A stretch of 64,000 nt of DNA from Oreocharis arfaki (Eukaryota; Chordata; Aves; Passeriformes; Paramythiidae), in contig VZRR01010839.1 of NCBI GenBank assembly GCA_013398015.1, positions 417,992 to 481,991 on the forward strand. Reading direction: 5' to 3'. Position 1 is the first letter of the stretch. Each line of letters begins with the position of its first letter. Shown here in pieces: positions 1-12,723 of the stretch. The notes below the pieces were generated by a model that saw nothing but the letters and a program-made list of their open reading frames with translations, was not told where the DNA came from and did not search any database. The position numbers and the translations under genes are program-made.

Positions 1-1664
1 TTCAGCCTTCTTTAGACCTATATCTACCTACGTGCTCTCACCCCTGCTACAAAGGCTACCAGAGCTTATACAATATCATATACTACTTGGGCTTTGGATG
101 CCACACATCCCTACCACTCTGCCCCCATAAGCTGCCCTACAACACAGTGCAATAATTCTGGGAAATGGGAGACAGGAGCCTACAATTTTGACCTCACTCT
201 CCAGGCAAATGCATCTAACAGTGAACTACCACAAAGAAACCTGCCCCAGCCACCTCCTTCAGCCATATTTTAAGCAGGAATTGTGACTGTATATTATGAG
301 TGGGAAAGTTCTGCTGCTAACACACACTTATCAGGCAACCACCCCAGAGAATTAGAGGTCAGGCTACTGGGAACCACAAGGAAGCAGCAGTAGAAACTGT
401 ATCACCAGTTACCCAGGCCAGAGCAGCTGAGAGTCTACCACAGGACAAATCTAAGCAATGTTTGACTATTGAGAGCTGTGGAACAAAGTGCTTACTGAAT
501 TCATAGTTTTTATATTACAGTGACTTATACACCCAAGTCTTCATTCAGTTTCAGGCCTCATTCGGTCTTCTGTTCGTTGCATGACACACCTATTTACCAG
601 AAATAAGTGCAATTGGCATTTAAATGGAAAATCCACATAATTTTCAACTAGCTGAAGCTTTCAGAGACTTTTTGAAGGACTATGAGCCCAAGTTACAATT
701 TTTAATGGGGAAAAGTTTCCAGCACAAAACATTGCTTTGCTTGTTAAGAATAAGACTTGTAAAACTGGTTTAATAATTTTTGCTCTTTTTTCCCCCACTC
801 TCTGGAAATGAGAAAAAAATATTCAATGATACTACTGTTATAATCATGGAATATGCTGAGTTGGAAAGCATCCATCAGGATCACTGGCCCTGCAAAGGAC
901 ACCCCAAGAATCACACCATGTGTCTGAGAGCATTGTTCAAACACTTCCCATTAGAACATTCCAGCCGAATTACACTTTATTTCTGTTTCTAGCAAAACAA
1001 AGAAAATCCACATTAAACTAGCATTTTGCAACAGCTTTCATAAGCAGAATTGCCAACAACATTACTAAAAAAAAAAAAAACCAAACATTTTTAAAATACA
1101 CTACTACTAGTAACATAAATGAACAACTTTATCACCAATCACAGAAAATGGCTCGAGAACCATTTGAGGACCTGTAAACATCTATCACCTCTTTATATAT
1201 ACATACACAGGAGTAAAGCACCAGTACACCGATTTATGACACCAAGCAAACCGTCTTACTGGGGGCACAGTAAACACGCTTGACTGGAACTACATCCATG
1301 AAGTATCAAGCCCAGGCTAGAGCACCACTGAAACCAGCCCATAATTAAGCTCCCTTACAAAATTCCTACGAGAATTAAGTCATAAGCTGCTATAAAACAC
1401 ATGCCACCAGCTTTTGCTCTTCAGCTGAAAAACCAGTTGTAGGATTTAGGCCTTTCTAAGAGTTTTGAAGCACCACTCCACAGCTATCCAAGCATACACC
1501 TCATATCACAGAGGAGACTGACTTACAGTATCAAACAATCCCTTACCCTGGATGCTGAAACCACTAAAAAATAAATAATAAACTAACTCATGAATTCTTC
1601 AATAAACACGTAGGTTCTACAGCATGGTGCATGTCCCACTATTATCAAAAATACCATTATACAG

Positions 1665-1908
1665 TAAGACAAGAAAGTTGAGTAAGTAAGTGCTGGAACC
1701 AAACCTGTTGCCTGACAGTTGAATGATTAAACCTTCACTTGCCTCAGGTTACCTGCAGTTTGCCAACTGCACTGGAGTTCCGCTGCTCAAGACAGTTACC
1801 TGGGGGGGAGGACAGGGAAGGAAACCTGCTGTCCCAAAGATTATATTCTTATGTTTGCTTAGAAGGAAGAATGTGTTTAAGAATTATACTGACTAAACCT
1901 AAAATGTT
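1665..1908. repeat. Unidentified repeat, copy 1
   Basis: Aligns by eye with 3284-3533. Shared blocks include AAGTAAGTGCTG, TGAATGATTAAACC, CTCAAGACAGT, GGGAAGGAAACCTG, GATTAT and ATACTGAC, with small indels. The copies are in direct orientation and about 1.62 kb apart. Family unknown; it could be an old LTR pair, a DNA element or a local duplication. Confidence 0.75.
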
Positions 1909-3283
1909 CATGTCTTATACGGCAAACAGTAATAAAACAAAAACCTGATTACTTTTCTACATTCTAATTGTCAAATGGCACCTCATTAGTTCTCTGCCCT
2001 CTCCTTTTAATACATTCACCACCAACCACAAACTATCTAGAAGCTTCACCAAAGCCTGAAGTTAGAAACCCAGAATAAACCTAAACTGCACTAAGAGACA
2101 ACTTGTTTTCCAGCCCAAAGCAGACGGCAAATATAAATTTAACAGGGTAAAAAAGAGAAGCAGGGGGAATGTTACTGAAAAGGAGAAAAGAGAACAACCA
2201 CAATACTCCTGGTGCACCAGAAAGGCCTAACACTAAGCCTTGCTGAAAAACCTCAAGGGGAATGTGAGGAAGCTGATCTGAACACCAGTCTCTCTACTGA
2301 CATATGAAAAAGCTTCTACACAAAAATAAGTAAAACCCAGGCAACTGAACAAAAGAAGTAATATTTCCATCATTCTCACTCTTTCCTCTACTCCACATTA
2401 AACCTCCTAAAGTTAAGTTCCTCCCAACTCTCCACGTTCTTCATTTTCTTTCCTCTTCCAGGTACATACCACAGAGTCTCTGATAAGAGCATGCACAGGC
2501 ATACCAAGCAAGACAGAATAAATGTTGTTTATTACTAGACTGTATAATGTATGTTAGGGTAGGAGGACAGGCCTCTTTTTGTTCCAAATCCCAATTTTAT
2601 CTGGGCACAATTCCCTATTTGTGAAAAAAATATGGTTTTAGTTATTTTCTGTCATGGCTCCCAGAGGCCTCTAAGCATGGGTACTTATAAATAAAAACAT
2701 ATTATTGTTTCTTATTTTGTCCTTGAGCAGGGAAACAAAAGGCAGAAGGAAACAAAACATGAAACTAAACACAACAGCAATTAAATAAAAAGTTTGTCAT
2801 AAATATTTTGTGTCTCTAGGAAGGAAATGAAATCCTTCTTCCCTAGTTTACTAAGTTTATTTCTCCAAGCTTCTTGCTTGCAATGTTCTATTATTCAGCA
2901 ATATCAAAGAGCACTTTAAGATACTCATTCCGATTTATTATAATCAAATCACACAAACATCCAAGAAAGTGCCTACTTTGCCTATAAAGGTACATTGGAA
3001 AAAGCAACCAATCTCCAAAATCTTGTGTCTTTGTCAAGTACAAAGAAGAACAAAATCTGTGTCTGCCTTTCAGACACAGCAAGGATTTTTATGTCCCTTC
3101 CTGGTGACATTTACTTGAGAAACTTGCTATTGCTCCTGTTTCAGCCAATAGCCCAACAATCACAGAACCAGAGGACCAGCTACAGTGGACATGCTTTATT
3201 TTTAGCTGAGTGATGTGGAGGTCCTGTTCTTGACTTGTTTTTAGTTTTTAATGTAAAAATGCAAATAATGGGTGCATAATGCA

Positions 3284-3533
3284 AAATACAAGAAATTTTA
3301 GCAAGTAAGTGCTGAAACCAAAGCTGTGGCTTAACAGCTGAATGATTAAACCATAGCTTGTCATGAGGCAAATTACCTCCAGTTTGCTGGCTTCGCTTTG
3401 CTGCAGTTACAGGGCTCAAGACAGTCCTCTATGGGAGAGGAGAGAGGGGAAGGAAACCTGTCACCTGTCCCAGAGATTATTCTTCTTTGAGAAGAAAGAA
3501 GAATGGGATTAAGATATACTGACAAAATGTCAA
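3284..3533. repeat. Unidentified repeat, copy 2
   Basis: Partner of 1665-1908 in the same orientation, with the same ordered blocks (ACAAGAAA, AAGTAAGTGCTG, TGAATGATTAAACC, CTCAAGACAGT, GGGAAGGAAACCTG). It is about ten bases longer than copy 1 through small insertions. Confidence 0.75.
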
Positions 3534-5252
3534 GGTATAGAAAGGCATTTCCCTTTCTAACTACAGATCACTATGGGAATAAGTAAAAATTGAAAATAAC
3601 AGTACATTTTAAAAGCAATGTCCCCAGCAGACAAATAAGACACAGATTAAGAGACTGCAATGCAAACTCAATGCCACTCTTTTGATCTGTTTGGCATAGC
3701 AACAGGTATTTCCTCTGAGCACATATAAAAACTACATGGATAGTGTGGTGCAATTTGGGATACTACTTACACAGAATTTACTTATGAAGACTGAAGTGAT
3801 TTGTCAGGCCGCACAGAAACTGCACTAAACCCTAATTCATAATACTTCTACCCTAAGAATTTATTCCAAATTTGTTCATACTTTCTCCCCCCTTTTTTTT
3901 TTAATCACTCAGCTTGTCCTTAGTGTGTTGAAACTGATGGGTTTGAGACCCCTTGTACTAACCCTCCATTAGCCTCACGGTCTAACAGGCAAATATTCTG
4001 TTTCAACATGAAAACAAATTAAAGTACATACTGAATCTTGAGGTGAATCATCGTACTTAAACTAATCATTGTCAACAGCAATCTTATTGCTGAGAACTCT
4101 AAAGGAAAAGCAAAATAAATCCCAAAACAAACCACAAAAAAGCCAAACAAACAAAATCTACAAAACTCCTTTTTCCTTCCATCTTTCTGAACACAAAAAA
4201 AAGTTTCTGCTTTGCACTTCCAACTAATCTTGAGCAAATTACACCAGGCATCTATACGCAAACATAAATGCAGCTTTGTATTTGCTATGAAACACTCTAC
4301 AAAGTTATTTATTTGGCACTGATTTCCACTCTTGAGATATTAGCTCTGTATATTACACACACATACAGAGCTCCCCAGACTCCCACCCACAACTGCCTGG
4401 AGTTAAATGTTACATTGTGCCTCATGAAATCAGGCAGCTACAGCCTCAGTTAGAGTCATCTATTGATGCTACCTATTCAAGCAAATAATTCTATTAAAAT
4501 TCATGGACCTCAATCTGCAGTAGTCTTCAGCCAAACAATGAGCATATCAGTAAAAAGCATGTAAATTAACTATTTTTAAAATGCATATTTATGGATATTT
4601 CAGTATAAGTTATAATTTTATACATAAAAACACTCACAACTTTTTTCTCTTTGTTACGTACTCCCTCACATGCTGCCAAAATCAATTAGAACTTCTGACT
4701 TAGGTTTCAGCAATCTTTTCATCATTGCCTTAAATCTACCATTGTTGAATTACATTCTAAAAAATGTCCAAATAATTATTTGCTTAAAAAATACAGATCT
4801 GCTAGGTGATCATGAGTTACAAAACAATTTTGCAGCAAAATATATTACTGATTGCTGACCCCAAAGAGAGTCATGATACGTTCCCAGGACCACTGACATT
4901 GAAACAGCAGCCTCTCACATAATCACATCAGTTTAGCTCCAAGTAACTAGTCCAAATATACGTGGGACAGGGGACAAAGAGACAAGCAGTAAAAGGGACA
5001 ATTCACAGAATGACCATTTTAGAGTCCTCTAGAGAAACTTAGCAAAGCACCAAAACCAGGCTTCTGCTTTGAATCTCCCACTATAGTCAACTTTTTCTCT
5101 ACAAATTATAGAGTGCTTAGAGACACAAATACCCCTCCTCCCCCTGTTTTAACCACAGACCTTGACACTTAAAAGCCATTCATGATACAACATCGTCATG
5201 CAGCAAGAGAAAACTTATTACACTATTAGAAGAAAGCAAATTAACAACATAC

Positions 5253-5445
5253 GTTTCATGGTCCCATCTTCCTCTTCATCGTCATCACTGTTTATTACCA
5301 TGGTCCCCAAGTCTGACTCTAACATGGTGCTGTTGTGCTCAATCATCGTCTGAGCGCCTTCACTCATCGTACTGGTGGCTCTCATGGTACCAGCACTCTC
5401 TGAATTGGTCTTCACCATGGTGTGAGAGTCCAACTCATCTTCATC
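5253..5445 (-). CDS. STK3: STK3 (MST2) internal exon: caspase site and Thr-Met linker
   Basis: Encodes 64 codons plus one base, DEDELDSHTMVKT to EEEDGTMK, human residues 317-380. It begins with DEDELD followed by Ser, the caspase cleavage site (human D322) that releases an active kinase fragment. Seven Thr-Met motifs follow (exon residues 9, 20, 26, 33, 40, 48 and 62). In the mammalian protein these are phosphorylated and dock MOB1 and the SLMAP FHA domain of STRIPAK. The acidic run INSDDDEEEDG precedes the exon end. The acceptor is TAG at 5448-5446 and the donor is GTATGT at 5252-5247. It leaves in phase 1 (AAA then C), which suits the Arg that follows in mammals. The SARAH dimerisation domain is encoded further downstream, outside the window. 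Relative to human, changes are confined to the TNSESAGT and DDDEEED patches. Confidence 0.97.
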
Positions 5446-6626
5446 CTATGGGGAAACATTTGCCAGAAGGCAGCACATCGTTAAAAGAAAACAAAGGTAA
5501 GATGCAGTCACCTATTGATTATTTTTTTATCTTTACGTGACCTAGCTGTACTGCTGGACTTCCAGGTTTAAAACTTTAAAAGAAACTACAAAATACAAAA
5601 TCTTCCATATAAAGAAAAATAAAAACTCTTCTTTCTCACAGATGCATGGCAGGGTAAATATAACGTGGCCCACACACTCACTTTGCATTAATGTCCAGTT
5701 TTGAGTTATCTCTGTGATTTTCATGACCCACTTTATCCCTCTGGGTTCCAAAAATCACTAACACATTCTACAGAAAGTGATTTTGCTGTTTTGGAAGGGA
5801 CTGTCACCAAGGGTGCTGACCATCCTTAACTTTGCCTCATGCCGAGCATGTGATATTACATACAGGACCCAGATGACAGGCTCATGTTCAAGTTAGCTAT
5901 TAAACAATCTTCCAACAGAATTTGTAAAGTCTCCCTCAGAAACCAAAAATCAACTTGACTTACTTCAAGTGTTTACCTCCGTTTTACAACCTTCGTTACA
6001 AACGTGATTAAATAACTTATTAACACTACACATAAAAATAGCCCTTGAGCACATACTTAGCCACTAAGTGTGGGGGAGATATCAAGAAGACAGACAGTAG
6101 CATTTTTAATCAGTAACAGTAATGAGCCAGGAATTTGAAACACGGAACTAATGACAATCCAGTTAATGAAATGTGGAATTCATATGGAATACGAACATTT
6201 GAAAACATTAATGGGAAATCTCACTGGTTTCCACAGTCTAATTTAGATTATACACACATCACAGCATTTGAGGAGTAATGTGATGGACTGTCATGATATA
6301 CATTTTCTATATCAATAAAATCTATTACTCAAGGAAAATAAATTCAGACATTCTCATTTCTTGATTAAATGTAAGTAATAATATCCATCACTGTGAAGTT
6401 ACTCTAAGTCAAATTGTTTTAATTTAAATACAAATGCTACTTTCACCAGATTTATAACCATCTCTGCACCCATTTCCTCTATTGTGTCAAAACTTCATTT
6501 GAGTTCCTTTATAAATGAACTCTATCCCTGATTAGCAAAATATTTTAGCTACCTAGTTTGAAAGACTATTGGATAACTCTTTTATTTTTTTCAATTTGCG
6601 TCTTACAAATTACATGCTGTTGCTAC

Positions 6627-6766
6627 ATAGAATCATAGAATTGTTTAGGTTGGAAAAGACTCCTAAAATCATCAATCCAACTGTTAATCTGGCACTGTCA
6701 AGTCCACCACTAAATCATGCCCCTAAATGCCACATCTACACGACTTTTAAATGCATCCAGGGTAAT
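6627..6766 (-). mobile_element. CR1 LINE 3' fragment
   Basis: The + strand shows the reverse complement of the CR1 3' end (ATAGAATCATAGAATTGTTT, then GTTGGAAAAGAC), followed by the CR1 tail region with TCAAGTCCACCACTAAATCATG. It is about 140 bp, 5'-truncated, diverged, and in sense orientation relative to STK3. Confidence 0.85.
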
Positions 6767-9295
6767 GTGTAACATTAAAACAAGACTTCACCCACTAAAA
6801 AATTTCCCCTTTTTTCCTAATTTTCTGAATTGCTTTATAGATTTTAAATGTTTAACTACGAAGAGACTTGTAAGTGCAGGGGCTGGGGGGGACAGACACA
6901 GAATGGGATCAGAAAAAATAAAGCCTAGACTGAAACCCCTGCAAGGTCTGGCACTTTGTGCTTCTCACTGAACTCATTCCTTTCCTTTCTGCTCATTCCC
7001 TGGCTTGGCAGACAATTTGCGTCTCGTACAGACACACGTGCACGAGCCAGCTACACGGCCCGAGTGCCTGTTTCACTAAGGGCTGGTCTAGGCAGATACA
7101 GAGAATTGAGTCTGCAGTAATACCAGCTCCTGAAAATTATTCTATGATATCTCAACTAAGAGATACAAAACCAGATTTAATTTTGACATAGAAAGTCTGA
7201 CTAACAGCACACCATAATGAAGCCAAGATACAAACCCAAACAGATTTAAATCAAAATTCCAAATGTCAAAGGAACCACAATTTTCCAGATTATAATTGCA
7301 AAAATTCCTGAGTTCTTCATTTGCATTCTTTTGGGGTTTTTTTTTCAGTTGCATTCTATTTAGTACCTTACCCTTAAAAAAACTGTGATATTCACAAAGA
7401 TATAGACAGCTTACAGCTACAGCACGAGGCAACTGTGCCAGTATAAAAAAAGAATATTCTGGGACTGCTCCTCCTGGTGGCAACTTGAATTCTCTTTACT
7501 TTCTCCCACCAAATGTTACTGTTAACCCCAGCATTTTCTATGAAATGCATTTTTCCCCTTCTAAAAAGGGTACTCAGAAAAAAAAGTAGTTTTGCATCAC
7601 ATTTTAAAAGTGCCAGAACAGTTAAACTACAAGTGTTTCTTTCAATACTGTAATACAATGCAAAACTGACTCACAACATATGTAGGTTTCACCTATTAAC
7701 CACTACAAATTTGGCATCTCTAACGTACAGGCAGGCAGATCTCTGAGTTTAAGGCATAGTTACATTTGATTTACAGAGTAGCTTGACTAATACTAATATC
7801 CACTTGCAGTGCATACAGCCTTAAACTTACCTAAGCGGAAATAAGAAATAAACACTTCCCTGGAGCTCAAAACTTTTATTTTAGAAGTTAGTGCAGAAAA
7901 GTGATGCTAACAATATGAAGAAGTACGAAATAGAGTCCTAAATTACCCTTTTCATAACTTCTGCTTCGTTGAAAAAAATGATCTTTTATTTCTTCAATCA
8001 AATCAAGTATCTGGACTTAGTCCAAAGAATAGCATTTCTTTTTCCAGTCTAAGAGTGCCAAAAGCTTTTATCTTAGTATTGTCTCTCAGCAAAGAGAACA
8101 GTTATCTTTTAGTACTTAGGAGACTAAGGATCACAAGAGTCCACCTTAACACAAAAAGAACAGTTGTCTCAAAAAAGGAAGTACAGAACAATTTCGATGA
8201 ATGGTGTTCTCTGTATATCAGGAATGATGTACTGAGACAGAACAATATAAAACTCCATGGCCTATGCATGTCCCAGAATAATTAATTTTGTAGCTAACAC
8301 AGATTGCTTCCAGAACTGTCATTCCTGTATTTCTCAAAACATGACATTTAGCTAATATGGCAGTAGACCACACTGGTTCTGGAAAGGTAACTTTATAAAA
8401 ATATGCAGTGGATCCAAATCATGGAAGTGCACATTTACAGGAGAGATGAAAGTGATTCCGTCATACAAATTCTGATTCATGCTTTACAGTTCATAAATAT
8501 TGGTGTAGAAATTGTGATCCGTTGTTAAAAAAGGTAAACACACTGATTAAATAAAACTAAACACAATCTCAATTTTAACCTGGAAAAGAATAAGAAGTAT
8601 TAAAGCTGAAGTGTCATGTTCTCATACTGTTTATAAAAACAGATCCAAGAATCAAACAATAAAAACAACTAACTCTGGAATTAAACTGTATGCTGTTCTC
8701 CTGTGTACCAGTAATAAGCACCAAACTTGTATTTGGAAGGGGTTTCTGTCACACCACTACACAGCAACAGAAGGTGCACACAAGTGAGAAGTCTAAAATC
8801 TCTTGAAATGCTACAGAAATGACAACAGACTACAGAAACTCTGAATAACATCGTAATGTAAAGTACAGTAAAGTACCAGCAATAACCTGCAATCCTATAA
8901 GACTGACTCTGGATCTCCCTACCTACAAAAAAAAGTTATTATTAACAAAACCAACCCTTAAAGCATAAAAATGCAATCACAGAAGTTTGATTATCAGGAC
9001 AGAAAATTCAAAAATACTTCAGTAGAAACCACACACAAGACTTCAAGATATGCTACTAAAATAAAAGACTTACATCACACAAGAAGTTTTCTCAGAGAAG
9101 TTGGCACTGGCAGATCATACCAGAGCCTACACCATTACAAAAGTGAATGAGCCAAGGTGATAAAGATTAATGGATTTTTCAGCTGCATTTTAAACATCAA
9201 TAGGGAGGAAGACTGATAAAAAAACTAAACAAGAGAAGCAAATATGGCAGCAGTTGCCTCTAAAATCTCTCTACCTACGGTTTGGCATGTAAAGA

Positions 9296-9310
9296 ACACT
9301 AGAGGGCAGC
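9296..9310 (+). promoter_or_regulatory. Candidate CTCF-binding motif
   Basis: ACACTAGAGGGCAGC fits the CTCF core CCASYAGRKGGCRSY at every position but the first. It is an intronic, single motif; occupancy cannot be told from sequence. Confidence 0.4.
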
Positions 9311-12300
9311 AAAGACGGCCAACTCGGCTGCAAGGCATTAAAGGAAGATTTACATGCTGGCAAAATTTAGTATCCTGTAAAATAATTTCATTTACTATTA
9401 ACACCTCATCATCACCTTTGAAAAATGTAGCTGAAATAGTCACAGCTATCTTTTTTTAAAGCACTGTAGTAGCTACATAAACACATAATATAGTTTGGTC
9501 AGGCACAAGGATTTTGTAAAAGCTAGAGTACAAAGCCAAGCTTCAACCTGAGTATATGATTAATACTGAGCACACGAAACTTACACCCATCACTAAAACA
9601 GGTAAAAACTTAACTTTCAGCACACAGTAAAATCCCATCACATTCAAAAGACACCTATCACAAAACAGCATTTAAGCTTGTTTTCTACCTCCAGGTAATT
9701 GATACATCGGGTAATGATGACTTGCTGCGCGCCCACACCTCCCCATGTTTATTCTTCCTATAACCAGTTTCTGGCTCTACACTGCTGTGGATTTTAACAA
9801 TATGCTATATTTCTAACATCAGGACACTTAAAGAACTGCAATCAAATTAAATTAACACATATGTCAAGTGTTTTTTGGCATAAAGAAAAAATGGTATGAA
9901 AAGAGAAAGTTTTAACACTCATGCAAAATCACATATATAACGACAGATATAGCTATAACATATACATGCTAACAAATGAAAGAAGCATGAAACCAAATAT
10001 AAAAACCTTCAGAAAAGTACAGCGTGGTGTATCAGATTTAAAATACAGAACAACTCATCTGATTCACTAGCTCCTTTAAAACAACACTATAAATATTGTA
10101 AAAATATAAAGGAATAATTATAGCAATTATTTCTTAGAGTCTCAAAATACAGATGCCAACTTTTCATAATTAATATAGGATTAACCAAATAACCTTTTGT
10201 ATGAATGAATAAATAATCCTACATATAAGAGCAACTGATTATTGACAGCTGGCTTTGGTGTTGGTAGTTGTCAACCACTAAGTGCCCAAGGAAAAAAAAA
10301 GAGGATTAGTGAAGTAGTAATTTCTTGATTTAATAGTCTAAAAGACTTAAACATTTCTCACATCATAGACACATTAAAATGTTAAAGAAAACATACAGAG
10401 AGCTGCTTGTTAGCTCATTCCTTTAAAGATCCACAGAAACAAATATTTAGACATGTTTTCTGTGAGCTGCCAGGCAACGAGCTACTTTACATTCCCACAA
10501 TACAGCTGCCCAGCCTCAGCATCCACTTCACATCACACTTCTAAAAATGCACGAGAAGACATTGGTCATGTCTCATAATACCTAAACTAACACTTAAACT
10601 TTGATACTGGGATTAACCTTCTGTAGAACACAACACTTGCGATTTCTGCTTAATTAAAAAAACCTGTACAAGTACCTCAGCACCTATCAAAACACGTCAA
10701 GTTTGTCAGAAGGCATTCTCATCACATGAGCAACTCTCATAACAGGCATAAAATCAATTCTGAGCATGCTATTTATAATGATACTATATCTCTCAGGAAG
10801 GATACAGACATAAAGACTGTATTCAACCTGAGCATTTATTTACAGCTTTATAATACATAGTTTTGAACAGCAAAAAAGATTTACATTACAATTGACAACT
10901 TCTCATGCTATAAAATGTTCACAGACAGTGGTGAAAAAGAAAAAAAGAATCAATTTTAGGGATGTGACTCTTCCTCACCTGAAGGACAACTACCTGAATT
11001 GACCCTGAAAATTAAGTAAATAATTGTGAAAACTTTGCATCTGATTATTTCTCCAAACCCACCCACTCCATTCTATTTCTAGTTATGCAAGTCACTTTTA
11101 ACTTGAGTGCCCATTACTATATATGACTTTAAGACGGTATTAAAGCACAAAAACTTATTCAAATGTAACTGTTAGGGTTAAAACAGGTTTCCTAACATTA
11201 GAAACTTCACAGTAACATTTTACACCTTTCTTCTTGATGGATCCCAATCACGTACTGGTGAGTAATGAGCAAGAATAGGAAATTCTTGGGGGCTTAGATC
11301 AATAAATTCAAGCCCCTGACAGGTTAACTGAAACCAGTCTTTTTCAATAGTATATGGACCCAATTCACTGCCCATGAGAGACCTTCAACATCAATAGACT
11401 CTACTTAACACTAACACCAGCATTTGCTCTTGCTTTTAGATATTGTTAAATATTGCATTTCTCAAAGTTCAAGTCTGGTTTTGCATTTCTACAGCGAGGA
11501 CTTTACAGTGGAATGACTGGGAAGAAATCCATTTTTGAGGTGTTATTTTTCAAAATTTAAGTGCCAGGGGGCTATTACTTTGCAACTGAACAGTGCCTCC
11601 AATTCTACACACAATCTAAAAACATTTATAGATATTAAAACATGAATAAATATATGCATTACTTACTGTCACTACTACTACATAAGGTGACATAGGAACT
11701 GTCATCAGCTCTTTCTAGGACTGCTGCCATCACTGCAGATTTATCAAGACCTGTACTATCATTTGAATTATAGGATCATGTAGTCACACAAAGTACATAC
11801 AAGCAGACCTGTATTTCTTATGAGGTTCTGTGAAACTGATAGGTAAGGAGGAGGAATGTGCAAGGGCTATTTATCTTCACACCTGAATGCTGGACTGCTG
11901 ACTTCATCCACTGCCAAACTGTGTACCAACTAAAGCAAACTCATCTGCTTTCCCTTTCCAAAAGGAAAATAATAAGCACTCAGAAGTGCAGAAAGAGTTG
12001 GTTTACTCTTTTTCTGGCAGTTCCACAAACAAGTTCCAAATTAAATGAAAGACACAATCTTTGAGCTTATTTTCAAATTATACATTATTTCAAAGGGAAG
12101 TGGAAGGTTGGGGGATCGATTGTTTCTTTTTCTAAAACGAAAAACACAAATATTCTAATGCTTTCATTTTATTCTTCTAGATTTTTATCCTGGTTTCATT
12201 TAATAACTTGCGAGTTCACTGATTAACCTCTGCCTAGTATGCATAAAAAACTAAAATCAGAATTCCACTTAATTCAGGCTTCATTTACACCTACATGTTG

Positions 12301-12400
12301 CTCAGGAGTTTTCTACTATGCAGTGTATGAGCAACATGCATTCAAGAAGCACCTCACTGAAAACATCTCTAATTAAATCAAAAATGGTAACAGTTTCAAA

Positions 12401-12723
12401 GAATCATAGAACGGTTTGGATTGAATAGGACTTCAACAACCATCTAGTTCCAACTCCCCTACCACAGGCAGGGACACCTTCACCCAGAACAGGCTGCTCA
12501 AAGTCCCATCCAACCTGGCATACAACACTTTAGAAATGGGGCATCCACAGCTTCTCTGGGCAACCTGTTCTGGTGTTACACACCCTCTCCACAAAGAATT
12601 TCTTCTAATATCTAGTCTAAATCTACCTTCTTTCAGCTAAAAGCCATCACCCCTATACTACATGCCCTTGGAAAAAGCCCTTCTCCAGCTTTCTGGTAGG
12701 CACCCCTCCAGGTATAGGTACAA
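12401..12723 (-). mobile_element. CR1 LINE 3' fragment
   Basis: Begins on + with AGAATCATAGAACGGTTTGG and GGACTTCAACAACCATCTAG, the reversed CR1 3' end. It continues through the usual blocks for CAGGCAGGGACACCTTCACC, GGGCAACCTGTTCTGGTG and CCACAAAGAATTTCTTCTAA, to the CCCTTCTCCAGCTTTCTGGTAGG region. Sense to STK3. The open frame at 12662 lies in it and is not a gene. Confidence 0.92.

Larger units (their letters stand above)
1..5252 (-). other. STK3: STK3 intron (partial) downstream of the linker exon
   Basis: At least 5.2 kb of intron before the exon(s) that would encode the remaining linker and SARAH domain, which are not in the window. I looked on the minus strand for the expected PSF/YF linker and the SARAH helix and did not find them. 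The notable content is a diverged pair of similar segments at 1665-1908 and 3284-3533; the rest is unremarkable AT-rich sequence. Confidence 0.85.

Noticed and set aside
1..5252. Possible SARAH-domain exon of STK3
   Set aside because: Read the minus strand for the expected linker and SARAH helix sequence; none found, so it must lie outside the window.
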